64,000 nt of DNA from Bicyclus anynana (GCF_947172395.1 NC_069094.1:12824292-12888291), one strand, 5' to 3'; shown: positions 19,142 through 29,497, counted from the first letter of the stretch. Notes: generated by a model from the sequence alone, not told the origin. Numbers and translations are program-made.

Positions 19142-19323
19142 TTACCAGCCTATTTTGATGGCCAAAAGGCCAGGACCTTTGGAGAGGAAGTATGGCGGTT
19201 ATACCTAGAACTATTTGGAAATAATAGAAATAAAGATGTATTAATAAACACTTTATTTCGTAGAATTATGATCAGGAATAACAAACAAGAAAGAGATGCA
19301 ATTTGGATGTCTGATGGCCGAGC
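19142..19323 (+). pseudogene. unrecognised coding relic, left part
   Basis: An open stretch of about 60 codons with no ATG at its start and a protein-like composition: FGEEVWRLYLELFGNN, then VLINTLFRRIMIRNNKQERD and AIWMSDG. It is cut by a SINE-A. I do not recognise the family; it could be an exon, a retrocopied gene or part of a transposon or virus-derived gene. The preceding in-frame codon is a stop (19139-19141). Confidence 0.45.
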
Positions 19324-19608
19324 TTTTTTTTATTCTTTACAAGTTAGCCCTTGACCACAATCTCACCTGATGGTAAGTGATGATTCAATCTAAGATGGAA
19401 GCGGGCTAGCTTGTTAGGAGACGGATGAAAATCCACACTCCTTTCGGTTTCTACACGGCATCGTATCAGAACGCTAAATCGCTTGGCGGTACAAGCCTCC
19501 CACCAGTCAGACCTGGACTAATTAAGGAAACCTCAATCGGCCCAGCCGGGGATCGAACCCAGGACCTCCGTCTTGTAAATCCATATCACTGAGCCTCGGA
19601 GGCCGTCA
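19324..19608 (-). mobile_element. SINE-A, full length, inside a coding relic
   Basis: Reverse SINE-A from the T-run to ggaggccgtc. The middle section around ggtagggtggtaactagcc is deleted and box A is damaged (cactgagcctcgg). It sits directly against the coding relic on both sides. Confidence 0.92.
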
Positions 19609-19760
19609 AAGTACAAGATATCTGACATTAACAGTGACAAGAGAGTGAAAACCGGTTTGGTTTCTCCTAAATAGCATTCCAGATGACATTTACAAATATG
19701 CAGGGATAATTGCGTTCACTTTATTAATAGCCAGCACGCAGGTCGGTACGCTTATCCGTG
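19609..19760 (+). pseudogene. unrecognised coding relic, right part
   Basis: After the SINE one frame reads SKYKISDINSDKRVKT. A second frame takes over near 19655 and reads IPDDIYKYAGIIAFTLLIAS until a Helitron interrupts at 19762. The change of frame implies at least one indel. The hydrophobic run could be membrane-associated. Continuity with 19142-19323 is inferred from position only. Confidence 0.4.
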
Positions 19761-19761
19761 A

Positions 19762-19965
19762 CTAGCTGACGCCGCGCGGCTTCACCAGCGTGGTTTCCGT
19801 TACCGTACGTATACGGGGACAAATTATTGCCTATAGCCTTCCTCGGTAAATGGGCTATCTAACACTGAAAGAATTTTTCAAATCGGAGCAGTAGTTCCTG
19901 TGATTAGCGCGTTCAATCAAACAAACAAACAAACGAACTCTTTAGCTTTATAATATTTGTATAGA
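19762..19965 (-). mobile_element. HEL-1 Helitron
   Basis: Plus strand begins CTAGctgacgccgcgcgg and ends tttataatatttgtataGA. Flanks are A and T. It contains an expanded caaacaaacaaacaaac run near its 5' end. Complete and non-coding. Confidence 0.9.
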
Positions 19966-20033
19966 TAATGTTATATGATCGCTATACGTTGCGTACTTTC
20001 TTAGGCACGTGGGTGTAGCACAAATGTCCATTC

Positions 20034-20357
20034 ATCATAGTTAACAACCCATATTCCGCTCACAGTTGAGCACGAGTCTCCTCTCAGAAAGAAGAAGAAA
20101 AGGCAAGGCTTACAGTTCACCCCGCTTGCGCTAGCCCAATGCGGATTGACAGACTTCACTCACGTAGAGAATTGAGGAAATTTTCAGGTATGCAGGTATC
20201 CTTGCGATGTTTTTCCTTCATCGTTTGAGACACGTGATATTTAATTTCTTTAAATGCACATACCTAACTGAAAAGTTGGTGATGCATGTCCTGTACCAGA
20301 TTTGAACCTACGACCTCCGAACCATGGGCAAAGATCATCCATTAGGTTATCATGCTC
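20034..20357 (-). mobile_element. SINE-B, full length, eroded
   Basis: Reverse SINE-B from taacaacccatattccgctc to gttatcatgctcgc. Box B region is gatttgaacc, mutated. It forms an inverted pair with the copy at 20511. Confidence 0.9.
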
Positions 20358-20510
20358 GCACGCCACAACGTACCTTATTTGGGAGTAAGAATTTTTAGTA
20401 CATTTTTTATTGGAAGAAAGTAATGCTCAGTATTTTACAGTCCAACCCCTTGAATCCAGGATCATAAGCAATATAGATAGACCAGGGGACCAGGCATCAA
20501 AATAGGCTGA

Positions 20511-20808
20511 GAGCCGTGATAACCCAGTGGATATGACCTCTGCCTTCGATCCGGAAGGGTGTGGCTTTGAATCCGGTCCGGGGCGTACACCTCCAACTTT
20601 TCAGTTTTAACAAATTAAATATCACGTGTCTCAAACGGTGAAGGAAAACATCGTGAGGAAACCTGCATACCAGAGAATTATCTCAATTCTCTGCGTGTGT
20701 GAAGTCTGCCAATCCGCATCGGGCCAGCGTGGTGGACTGATGGCTTAACCCCTCTCATTCTGAGAGGAGACTCGAACTCAAAAGTAAGCCGAATGTGGAT
20801 TGATAATG
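20511..20808 (+). mobile_element. SINE-B, full length
   Basis: Starts GAGCCGTGATAACCCAGTGG. Box B is changed to GCTTTGAATCC. It continues ggtgaaggaaaacatcgtga, aattctctgcgtgtgtgaag, tctcattctgagaggagact and a short tgataat end. Opposite in orientation to 20034-20357 with about 150 bp between. Confidence 0.93.
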
Positions 20809-20812
20809 TACT

Positions 20813-20839
20813 TACTTTCGCATTTATAATATTAGTATA
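20813..20839 (-). mobile_element. Helitron 5'-end fragment
   Basis: ttataatattagtataga is the reverse complement of the HEL-1/HEL-2 5' terminus; the rest of the element is absent. Confidence 0.65.
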
Positions 20840-21290
20840 GATAGTTTTTTAAAAATTACTCCACGCAAACACAAAGCAGCATCTTTCATAATATCCGCAA
20901 AACATTTCAATTTCACTGCGATAAAGATTTGGTAGAGAAAACGTTCCGTTGGAGCACTGGATTTTGAATGGCTAAATAATTTTGTTCGGATAGAAAATTC
21001 GGAGTGTAGAACATGGAGTAAATTTATTATTTGAACGGCGGGCCGCGGACAAAGGATTTGGCTTTGTTGAATTATGCAAATAAATTCACCATTCTGTAAC
21101 ATTTGTTGGAAATGTCTTTATTTCTGGTGATTTCTTAAAAGGACTGCGAGACTAATCCCGCTTTAGGTTGTTGAATGTTCTTAAGGGAAACGAATGTTCG
21201 AAATTCTAACACCTGGACAGCTCGTCCTTTTCATAATTTTATTATAGTACCTAAAGCTTATTTTATAATTTTCATTTGAATTGCGATCAG
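20840..21290. other. no recognised feature; one unassigned frame
   Basis: Contains a 92-codon minus-strand open frame (20824-21102) that starts in or near the Helitron fragment. It shows no motif I recognise and is probably fortuitous. Confidence 0.45.
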
Positions 21291-21434
21291 CAGGCTAATT
21301 CACTATCTTTGACGTATGCTACTTGATATATACGAAATTGAGATTCTATGTAGCAAATGTCATACTGTCCCTACTGGCAACCCTTCGTGGGTATCATACA
21401 GTAGGGTAGATGATATTTATCACTGAGATATTTA
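21291..21434 (+). repeat. dispersed repeat B
   Basis: aggctaattcactatctttg, cttgatatatacgaaattga and gattctatgtagcaaatgtc match 15851-16200. This copy is uninterrupted at the site where the 15.9-kb copy holds a Helitron, though another Helitron follows it at 21435. Confidence 0.8.
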
Positions 21435-21622
21435 TCTATACTAATATTATAAAGGTGAAGAGTTTGTTTTATTACGCTAATCTCAAGAGCTACTGGTCCG
21501 ATTTGAAAAATTACTTCAGTGTTAGATAGCCCATTTATCGAGGAAGGCTATAGGCTATATATTATCCCCGTATTCCTACGGGAATGGGAACCACGCGGGT
21601 GAAACGGCGTGGCGTCAGCTAG
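21435..21622 (+). mobile_element. HEL-1 Helitron
   Basis: Starts TCTATACTAATATTATAAAG and ends cgtggcgtcagCTAG, with A before and T after. Complete, 188 bp. Confidence 0.92.
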
Positions 21623-21644
21623 TCACTTATAAATATTATCACAC

Positions 21645-21836
21645 ACAGCATTAAGCCGAATGCTCGAGTCTCCGCAGCGGGTTTCCTCACGATGTTTTTC
21701 CTTCACCGTTTGAGACAATTGATATTTAATTTCTTAAAATGCACACAACTGAAAAGTTGGAGGTGCATGTCCGGGACCGGGTTCGAACTCACACCCTCCG
21801 GAAGCAGAGGTCGTATTCACTAGGCTATCACGGCTC
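21645..21836 (-). mobile_element. SINE-B, internally deleted
   Basis: Reverse SINE-B: aagccgaatgctcgagtctc is joined directly to gcgggtttcctcacgatg, losing about 110 bp. It then runs to the head (accgggttcgaactcacacc, ctatcacggctc). Confidence 0.88.
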
Positions 21837-21865
21837 TACTGTTTATAGATATTTATTATTAAATA

Positions 21866-21985
21866 GCCGACGCCCTGCGGTTGCTCCCGCGTAGTTCCTG
21901 TTCCCATGAGAATACGGGGATAAAAAATAGCCTATACACTCATAAATAACGTGGCTTTCGTGGTGAAAAATTTTCAAGAAGTGTT
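21866..21985 (-). mobile_element. HEL-2 Helitron-like fragment
   Basis: Plus strand: TAGccgacgccctgcggttg, gtagttcctgttcccatgag, aatacggggataaaaaatag, aataacgtggctttc. The 5' part of the element is missing. Confidence 0.65.
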
Positions 21986-22013
21986 TGATCTGGACCGGAT
22001 TCCCGGACCGGAA

Positions 22014-22318
22014 TCCACGGATCCAATGGATTTACAAGACGGAGGTCCTGGGTTCGATCCCCGGCTGGGTAGATTGAGATTTTCGTAATTTGTCCAGGTC
22101 TGGCAGGTGGGAGGCTTTGGCCGTGGCTAGTTACCACCCTACCGGCAAAGACGTACCGCCAAGCGATTTAGCGTTCCGGAACGATGCCATGTAGAAACCG
22201 AAAGGAGTGTAGGTTTTCATCCTCCTCCTGACAAGTTAGCCTGCTTCCATCTTAGATTGCATCATCACTTACCATCAGGTGAGATGTAGTTAAGGGCTAA
22301 CTTGTAAAGAATAAAAAA
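22014..22318 (+). mobile_element. SINE-A, box A missing
   Basis: Begins within the head (caatggatttacaagacgga) with an intact box B (GGTTCGATCCCC) but no box A. It then follows the full body to gggctaacttgtaaagaata and an A-run. A SINE-B fragment abuts the tail. Confidence 0.92.
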
Positions 22319-22362
22319 AGGATTCGAACCTACGCCCGAATCGAAGGCTATCACGAGCCGTG
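22319..22362 (-). mobile_element. SINE-B head fragment
   Basis: aggattcgaacctacgcc and ggctatcacgagccg are the reversed box B region and 5' end of SINE-B, directly against the SINE-A tail. Confidence 0.65.
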
Positions 22363-22681
22363 GGTATAGTAAATTAGTAGAAACTAGTGTATGAAGTACA
22401 GTGTCCTCTAGAATCCTTCGATAACCAAAGGAGGGATTGATTTGGCGCAGCGTTAGTTTACAAAGCTTTCAAGCTTCCGACGAACAGCTTGTTAGTGATT
22501 TCAGTGGTTCTTGTGACGGATTAGAATTCAAGAGACAGGGCAGATGTTTCTTGCAATTCAACCCCAGCTCACATTGATAAAACTTTCAATAGCTTAACTA
22601 TAACAGGCAGTCGGTAACATTAATTTAAGCAATGATAATTTTATACTATAGATCGGTTTTTAATTTTTATGATATGGGTTC
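22363..22681. other. no recognisable feature
   Basis: Nothing supported on either strand. Confidence 0.5.
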
Positions 22682-22990
22682 GTCGTTATCAACCCATATA
22701 CGGCTCACTGCTGAACTCAAGTCTCCTCTCAGAATGAGAGGGGTTAGGCCAATAGTCCGCCACGCTCGCCCAATGCGGATTGGCAGACTTCACACACGCA
22801 GAGAATTTAGAAATTATCTTGTGTGCAGGTTCCCTCACGATGTTTTTCCTTCCCCGTTTGAGACACATGATATTTAATTTCTTAAAATGCACACAACTGA
22901 AAAGTTGGAGGTGCATGCCCCCGACCGGATTCGAACCCACACAATCCGGAATCGGAGGCAGAGGTCATATCCACTGGGCTATCACAGCTC
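22682..22990 (-). mobile_element. SINE-B, full length
   Basis: Reverse SINE-B from cgttatcaacccatatacgg to gggctatcacagctc, with box B intact (plus strand ggattcgaacc) and box A intact in reverse. Confidence 0.94.
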
Positions 22991-23184
22991 GTAGTACTCG
23001 TAGTATAAATTATATATAAAATATAAATTGTACAATACACTCATTATTTCTCTACAAATTAGCTAACGGCTTAATTGTTAACTTTTATGAAGTCAGCAGA
23101 TAACAGGCTTTCTGAGCAAAAGTCTTTTATTTGTGTTGAATTTTAATGGCTGCTGATTATGCCTTATTAAACAGTTTGCGCTCT

Positions 23185-23956
23185 TCTATACTAATATTAT
23201 AAGGAGATAAAGTTTGTGGTATTGTAAAGGGTAATCTTTGAAATTACTGAATCGATTTTGAAAACTCTCTTACCACTAGTTAGCCAAGTTATTAGAGAGC
23301 TATAATATATTATCATGGGAACATAGGCGAATAAAGAGGAGCCGGCGGGGGAGCCGGGTGGGTCAAGCCCACCCTAGAATGAACCTGTGGCCACCCTAGG
23401 ATTCTGGGCTACTCATGTGGAATTCTATTATGATACTAATTAATAGACTTGATGTCGGGGCCAGATAGGGTTGCCAACCGTTCTATAACATATAGTATTG
23501 TATGTATAAACTGTTGAAATATACAGTACGCAAAAATAACATTAATTTTACGACAGAAGTAAAGCAGTAGAGTATCCGAACGTGTCTAATTTAATGTTAG
23601 TTTTCATGAATTTTAAAGTTTAATGTGAAAAAAAATGTGGTAGAGTACCTACCTAGTCTAGTCTAGATTATTTTAGACACAAAATTCTTGAAAAATGCAA
23701 GAGAATTGAAAATAAATATATATTATAAAAATAAATAGGCAACAAATATCTTTGTTTGTTTTTGCTTATTCCATAAAAATACTATATTTTTCTGTTAAAA
23801 ATTACAAAAAATTAAATTAAAAAAAAAAATTATTAATAAAAATATAATTTTATTTTTCTGAAAAAATGTTGGCAACCCTAGGGCTAGGCCCACCCTAAGA
23901 AATAATCCTAGATACGCCAATGCACGGGAACAGGAAATACTCGGGACGTCGGCTGG
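23185..23956 (+). mobile_element. HEL-2 Helitron split by an inverted-repeat element
   Basis: The left part starts TCTATACTAATATTATAAGG and runs tttgtggtattgtaaagggt, ttaccactagttagccaagt to tatcatgggaac. The right part resumes gggaacaggaaatactcggg and ends gtcggCTGG followed by T, a mutated CTAG. The gggaac shared by both parts suggests a target duplication made by the insert. Confidence 0.78.
23315..23932. mobile_element. MITE-like insert with inverted ends
   Basis: Ends cataggcga and tacgccaatg are imperfect inverted repeats. Further in, cccaccctag with agggttgccaac (left) faces gttggcaaccctagg with cccaccctaag (right). The interior is very AT-rich and non-coding. The flanking gggaaca occurs on both sides. 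The superfamily is not clear. Confidence 0.7.
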
Positions 23957-24502
23957 TATTTACTCATATATTACATTATAATTAAATTACTAGTAAATCA
24001 ATATGTTTGCCTATTACAAGCATACCAAACAAAGGGACCATGCAGACAGCTCGAGCTGTCATCACAAAGGCTGCACGATTCGCCAACTAGTTCCTCGATA
24101 GCTCTGTAAATCGCAGCTGCTATAAATCGATTTGGTATTGACTTTGAAATCTTGAGGAACGTTATTTGAGGCAGTCAGTACTCGGCGCAGACGGAATGTT
24201 TGTTGTTGAATTTACTTTTACAATAGCGTAAGAGTCCAGAAGATTAAATAACGCAATAGGCTAGATGTTTGGATAAATTATTAATATTTAACTTAAATTA
24301 AATACTAATAATTTATCCAAATATAACAAACAAAAACATTTATTGTCAAAATTAGTAAAATTAAATGTTTTTTTTTTATTATATTTTATCTCAGTTAATT
24401 TTATTCATAAAATGTTGAATACTTTTCTGACATAAAAATTTTTTGCCAAGATTTAAAAAGTACCGTTCCTTATTAGACGGATGATAAAGATTTTATATCA
24501 CA
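23957..24502. other. no gene; one AT-rich hairpin
   Basis: Unassigned sequence holding an inverted repeat at 24268-24321: tttggataaattattaatat pairs with atactaataatttatccaaa, one mismatch in a 23-bp stem, loop acttaaat. No other feature. Confidence 0.6.
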
Positions 24503-24709
24503 CTAGCTGACGTCGCGCGGTTTCACCCGCGTGGTTCCCGTTCCCTTAGGAATATGGGGATAATATATAGCCTATAGCCTTCCTCGATAAATGGGCTATC
24601 TAATACTGAAAGATTTTTTCAAATCGGACCAGTAGTTCCTGAGATTAGCGCGTTCAATCAAACAAACACACAAACAAACAAACTCTTCAGCTTTATAATA
24701 TTAGTATAG
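24503..24709 (-). mobile_element. HEL-1 Helitron
   Basis: Plus strand CTAGctgacgtcgcgcggtt to tttataatattagtatag. Flank A before. The boundary base on the right also begins a short tandem array. A caaacacacaaacaaac run marks the 5' side. Confidence 0.9.
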
Positions 24710-24793
24710 ATTACGTCACATGTGCATGTTAGTTGGCATTACGGCACATGTGCATTTTAGTTTACATTACGGCACATGTGTGTAATGAGATAC
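24710..24793 (+). repeat. 28-bp tandem repeat, three copies
   Basis: attacg(t/g)cacatgtgc recurs at 24710, 24738 and 24766, an exact 28-bp period, with the third unit diverging at its end. It starts at the Helitron boundary. Confidence 0.88.
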
Positions 24794-24990
24794 TTTATGA
24801 TATTGAAATTGATGAAATAAGTGATACTTTACAAATGTGTTCTAGAGGAACATTACCATCCTAAGCCCGCCAACCCGTATTGGAGCAGGGTGCTGGTTCT
24901 ATAAGCTCCATATCCCTATCCTGGCGTTATAGTAGTCTGAATGATGATACCACACCATCGACAAAAGTAATCATTGGATAATACAATGTC

Positions 24991-25218
24991 ATGTTAAGAA
25001 AAAAATATATTCGCAACGCATTAATTACTAAGCAAAAAATAGGTGCGACTATGAACCCTTTGCAAGAAAACACGTTTTTAGTTAGCTTATTACAAATTCA
25101 AGAACTCTATACAAGGGCTAAAAAAATTCAGGAACATGTTCAACCACAAGTCACCCCTGAGAGACTTAATGAAGTGTGGGGTCATTGCTCTTTGATGAAG
25201 TTAAGTGTTGTTTACTAA
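24991..25218 (+). other. unassigned 75-codon open frame
   Basis: Begins MLRKKYIRN and contains LVSLLQIQELYTRAKKIQEH and VTPERLNEVWG, a plausible amphipathic helical composition. No family is recognised and there is no supporting context. Could be chance, an exon or an element relic. Confidence 0.3.
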
Positions 25219-25465
25219 TAGTAGACTATACCAAACCCTTACTTTTTTTTTCGCTATTGTAAAGTACCAATTTGGTACTTCATAAAATTACGATCTAGCC
25301 TACTTATGTGGCTCATCAGTAACTTAACTTTAACCTAAACTTATATTATATTATTATTAAACTAAGATAATGTCCAATAACTTAATCTTAGTCTTTCTAC
25401 TAACTATTACGTCTTTAGGTCACTTTGTTCACGTGATCTTCCATGTAGCACTTAACACTACACTA

Positions 25466-25597
25466 TCACTGGTTACTAAACACTAACTCAAATGGTTTGG
25501 TCCGTTTAAGTCTTTTCACTGTATTCGTAACGTCGAGTAGCTGGATTGCCTCGATGTTTGCGTGATGGTTAAGTCTTTGTTCATGAGCAAGAGACAT
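25466..25597 (-). other. unassigned 43-codon open frame
   Basis: Reads MSLAHEQRLNHHANIEAIQ, then LLDVTNTVKRL and RTKPFELVF before a stop. The TKPFELVF piece is reminiscent of integrase-type proteins, but far too short to assign. Lies about 250 bp beyond the frame at 24991-25218 on the other strand. Confidence 0.25.
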
Positions 25598-25751
25598 TTT
25601 TTGAATTAGCAAATCAAAACTTGATGTGCAATATTTAACAACAAATAAATTTAAAATTAGAGTATAAATCGCTAATCATTTCACACCTAATAATAACTTC
25701 AATTAACTTATTTCTTAATTAATGCCTTTTGTATCACATTTTATAAAAAAA

Positions 25752-25916
25752 AAAAACATCATCATCAGTTCTGTATCATCATCTCAGTCGATAGTCGTCC
25801 ACGGCAGGACATAGGCCTTTTGTAGGAACTTCCAAACATCACGATCCCATCTTTGCCTTCCTTCCTTCTGCATCCAACGAATCCCTGCGATTCGCTCGAT
25901 GTCGTCAGTCCACAAA
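25752..25916 (-). mobile_element. RTE-A1 3' end
   Basis: Reverse: triplet tail (aacatcatcatcag), gtcgtccacggcaggacata, ggccttttgtaggaacttcc, atccctgcgattcgctcgat and gtcgtcagtcca. About 165 bp, strongly 5'-truncated. Confidence 0.88.
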
Positions 25917-26090
25917 AAAAACAATACATAGTACCTAATTGAAAATAAAGTAGTTGTAAAATGAGCGTTTTCCAACTTCATTTCTAATTTGTTTGTTGAT
26001 AAACAATGCACTTCAAGTTTGGCTACCTACCTAGTAGTATTAGTACGAAATAAACAAAAAAATTGTTAAGTAAATGCCATAAACATTTCA

Positions 26091-26400
26091 TTATTATCAA
26101 CCCACATTCGGCTCACTGCTGAGCCCGAGTCTCTTCTCAGAATAAGAGGGATTAGGCCAATGGTCCACCACGCTGCCCCAATGTGGATTGGCAGACTTCA
26201 CACACGCAGAGAATTAAAAAAAAATCCCTGGTATGTAGGTTTCCTCACGATGTTTTTCCTTCACCGTTTGAGACACGTGATATTTGATTTCTGAAAATGC
26301 ACACAACTGAAAAGTTGCAGGTGCATGTCCTGAACCGGTTTCGAACCCACGCCTTCCGGAATCGGAGGCAGAGGTCGTATCCACTGGGATATCACGGCTC
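26091..26400 (-). mobile_element. SINE-B, full length
   Basis: Reverse SINE-B from ttatcaacccacattcggct to gggatatcacggctc. Box B region is gtttcgaacc on the plus strand, a single change from the consensus. Confidence 0.94.
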
Positions 26401-27420
26401 ATTAAAACATAAACATTTAAGTAAATCAAATTATACGATTTTTTATTCACCCTTCAAACAATTTTAACTCTTTACAAAGTTAAGGAAAGTCAGATTCATA
26501 AAACATAGCGTCGTTTCAATAAAGCGTTTTTATGCAGGTATGGAAATTGCCTGTCGAATACACCACTTACAATGCCGTGTTCATTTCTAAGAAACAACCA
26601 AGGTTTCTATATCATTCTTATTAGAGTGACGAGTTGGTTTTCCCTTGAAGTATTGATCCGATAGTAACCAATCATTTAGGTTAGGGAAAGGCAATAAACA
26701 TCAATGCAACGCTTATTTTCCTGAATTATATAACAGTCTTGGAGCAACCGGGAACATCTCTATCCACGGTGTAATTGAATTTCACTGGGCAGACTTGGTT
26801 TTATGGGAAATATTATTTTGTTTGATGTTTTACTACATATAAGAACCTACCTGCTATGTTTTTCAAGAAGGTTGTTCTTAAGATATTAAAAAGTTGTTGC
26901 TTGAAACTGATGAACATGATTCTGTTGTTATTCCTATTTCTTGTCTGTATCTTTAACCTATGGAGAGAGTTATATGCCTGCAACTGTTAACGAACTTTTA
27001 CATTTGGTATAATAATTTAAAATTTTGTTGTTACATTTTGTAAAACAAAATAATATTTTGTTTTGCTCTTTCATGCTGTTCCCTCTCCCTTGTTTACATA
27101 TTATGCAATATTGCAACCTTAGTAAAATAAATTTTAATAAAGCCACGAGTACAACCATCAATCATTATATTATAAGTAAGTTTATATACGGAAGTGAGTA
27201 ACGAGATTGTTTGAATTTTTCGAATTAACGAACGAACGAAACAAAAATAATATAAAATAAACGAAACAATTATTTGTATAACGCCGACAAACAACACTTT
27301 TCAATAACAACCAAAAATACTCGTACCTGTTTCTTACTCTATTATTGGGGTTATTGCTTATTATTTTTTAGTTCCGAAATTCATATTATTTACCCATAAC
27401 AAATTAATTATATTCATTCA
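26401..27420. other. no recognisable feature
   Basis: About 1 kb, AT-rich. Small minus-strand frames (26970-27161, 27094-27297) have no motif. Confidence 0.5.
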
Positions 27421-27639
27421 CTAGCGGACGCCCGCGACTTCGTCTGCGTGAAATTTTTCACAAATCCCACGGTAAACATGAATTTTTCCGGGATGAAAAG
27501 TAACCAAAGTGTTAATCCAGAGTAAAATCTATTTCCATTCCAAATTTTAGCCAAATCGCTTCAATAGCCGCAGCGTAAAAGAGGAACAAACACACTTTTA
27601 CACTTCACACAAACTTTCGCCTTTATAATATTAGTGTGA
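27421..27639 (-). mobile_element. HEL-4 Helitron-like element
   Basis: Plus strand starts CTAGcggacgcccgcgactt and ends tttataatattagtgtGA, with T on the right. The interior carries ttcacaaatcccacggtaaa, tttttccgggatgaaaagta, ttaatccagagtaaaatcta and gccaaatcgcttcaatagc. Complete, 219 bp, non-coding. Confidence 0.85.
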
Positions 27640-28154
27640 TAATATTTATATTCATTCAGTTTGAATGTTATATTAGAACCGCACAACTCGCCCAAACGGC
27701 CGGCTAACTGCAAAATCTGCAATAAACTTCTGAATAACAAGAAGTTCCCTTTTATATCGTCGAGTAGAAAATTAATGGATGGACGCAGACATTGGATCTG
27801 AATTAAACACTTTCTTGTTTAAGCGTTAAAATTCGCGCTCCTACTTTTAATTGAAGCGAATTGAAACTGAAATCAATGATAAAGATCGGTCTGGAGTCCC
27901 CGCAAACCTTTTCTTTAAGCTGATACTGTGTAACGAACCGGGACTGTTCTATTTGCATAAATTTGGTTATCATTATTGCTCCTGCTTGCCAAGATCAAAA
28001 ATTTTGATTATCTCCGCCTTGTGCGAACTGGGTTTTATTTTCAAATAAGATTATTATTGTTCGTGTAATTTGAGAATAAGATTGTGTAAAATTTGTTTGT
28101 AATTTTTATGTTCAATATAATATTAGCATCATCGGCCAAATACTATAGTTCAGA
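27640..28154. other. no recognisable feature
   Basis: AT-rich; the frame at 27851-28048 has no motif. Confidence 0.5.
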
Positions 28155-28311
28155 TACTATGGTCTTCATTATCATCATTAACAGCCGATGGACGTCCACA
28201 GCTGGATATAGGCCTCTGGCATGGACTTGCAAACACAACGGCCTCGAGTATCCAGCAGCTCCCTGCAACCCGCTTGATATCCTCGGTCGGTCGAGCCCCC
28301 TTTAGGTGAAC
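28155..28311 (-). mobile_element. RTE-A2 3' end
   Basis: Reverse: cattatcatcattaacagcc, gatggacgtccacagctgga, ataggcctctggcatggact, ccctgcaacccgcttgatat and cctcggt. 5'-truncated. Confidence 0.88.
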
Positions 28312-28427
28312 CGAGGACATGGTCTTATGACCATAGAATTTGGCCTACTGACGTACTGTATCAGATTTCAATAGCCAGCCACTCAGCGTCTTTCTGTTAC
28401 TTTATTATGTTTATTTTTGGACAAAAT

Positions 28428-28817
28428 AACAAGTATTTTGAAGCTATCATTAATTTGTCTTGCATCATCTTCTTGCATCTTTATCATATTGCATGGTCTA
28501 AATAAAAAAAATAAGCAAATCTATTTATATACATTTAATCGTATTAAAGGCCATGGTTCTAAAATGTAAACAAGTATTTTGAAGCTATCATTAATTTGTC
28601 TTGCATATTGCATCAACTTCTTGCATCTCCATCATCTTGCATGGTCTAAATAAAATATAAGCAAATATATATTTATATACATTTAATCGTATTAAAGGCC
28701 ATGGTTCTAAAATGTACACAAGTATTTTGAAGCTATCATTAATTTGTCTTGCATATTGCATCAACTTCTTGGATCTCCATCATCTTGCATGGTTTAAATA
28801 AAATAAAAAATAAGCAA

Positions 28818-28848
<31 letters not shown>

Positions 28849-28895
28849 ATATACATTTAATCGTATTAAAGACAAGGGTTCTAAATTGTAAACAT
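28428..28895 (+). repeat. tandem array, three units of about 145 bp
   Basis: caagtattttgaagctatca starts at 28430, 28571 and 28719. Units share ttaatttgtcttgcat, atctccatcatcttgcatgg and acatttaatcgtattaaagg. The last unit contains a TA-dinucleotide expansion (28823-28853). An open frame across the TA run is an artefact. Confidence 0.95.
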
Positions 28896-28971
28896 AGGTA
28901 TAAAAATGCCGAATACAACTATAAAAGTTACATAAAATGCTGCAAGATTCAGTAAGTACATTTAATTTCGA

Positions 28972-29095
28972 AGTTCAATATCGGTTGAAGTAGCATGTTT
29001 CCATGCAATTGGATCTCCAGGAATCTAAAATAGATCTAGATTGCTGGCAATCTTGAGTGAACTTATTTGCCATTCATATACTATTGGAGGCGTCG
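28972..29095 (+). repeat. dispersed repeat C
   Basis: ttcaatatcggttgaagtag, catgtttccatgcaattgga and gccattcatatact match 30058-30175 in the same orientation with many differences. Unclassified. Confidence 0.65.
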
Positions 29096-29335
29096 TCTTC
29101 AAAATATAAAATCGTTGGTATTAAAATACCATCTTTGCAAGCAGTTTCAAAAGTACTATCTATTTAGGAAGTTTAATACTGATAAAAAAAAACAAAAAAG
29201 ACGGAAAAAAGGCTAGCACAAACTTTAGTAAGGCCATAATTGTGTTTATTATATGAAATGAGTGCTTTAACTTGTGTTCTGGTGTTGTTTTTGTTCTAAT
29301 AAAGTATAACATGTCTGCAACTGTGCTTATTTTGG

Positions 29336-29497
29336 TTCATCATCATTATTAGCCGATGGACGTCAACTGCCTTGACATAAGCCTTTCGTAGGGACTTCCG
29401 AACATCACGATTTTGAGTAGCCTGCATCCAGCGAATCCCTGCGACTCGCTTGAGGACATCAGTCCACCTGGTGAGGGGTCGCCACCCCAGTACTATT
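29336..29497 (-). mobile_element. RTE-A1 3' end
   Basis: Reverse: ttcatcatcattattagccg, atggacgtcaactgccttga, gcctttcgtagggacttccg, cgaatccctgcgactcgctt and agtccacctggtgaggggtc. Eroded. Confidence 0.87.
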
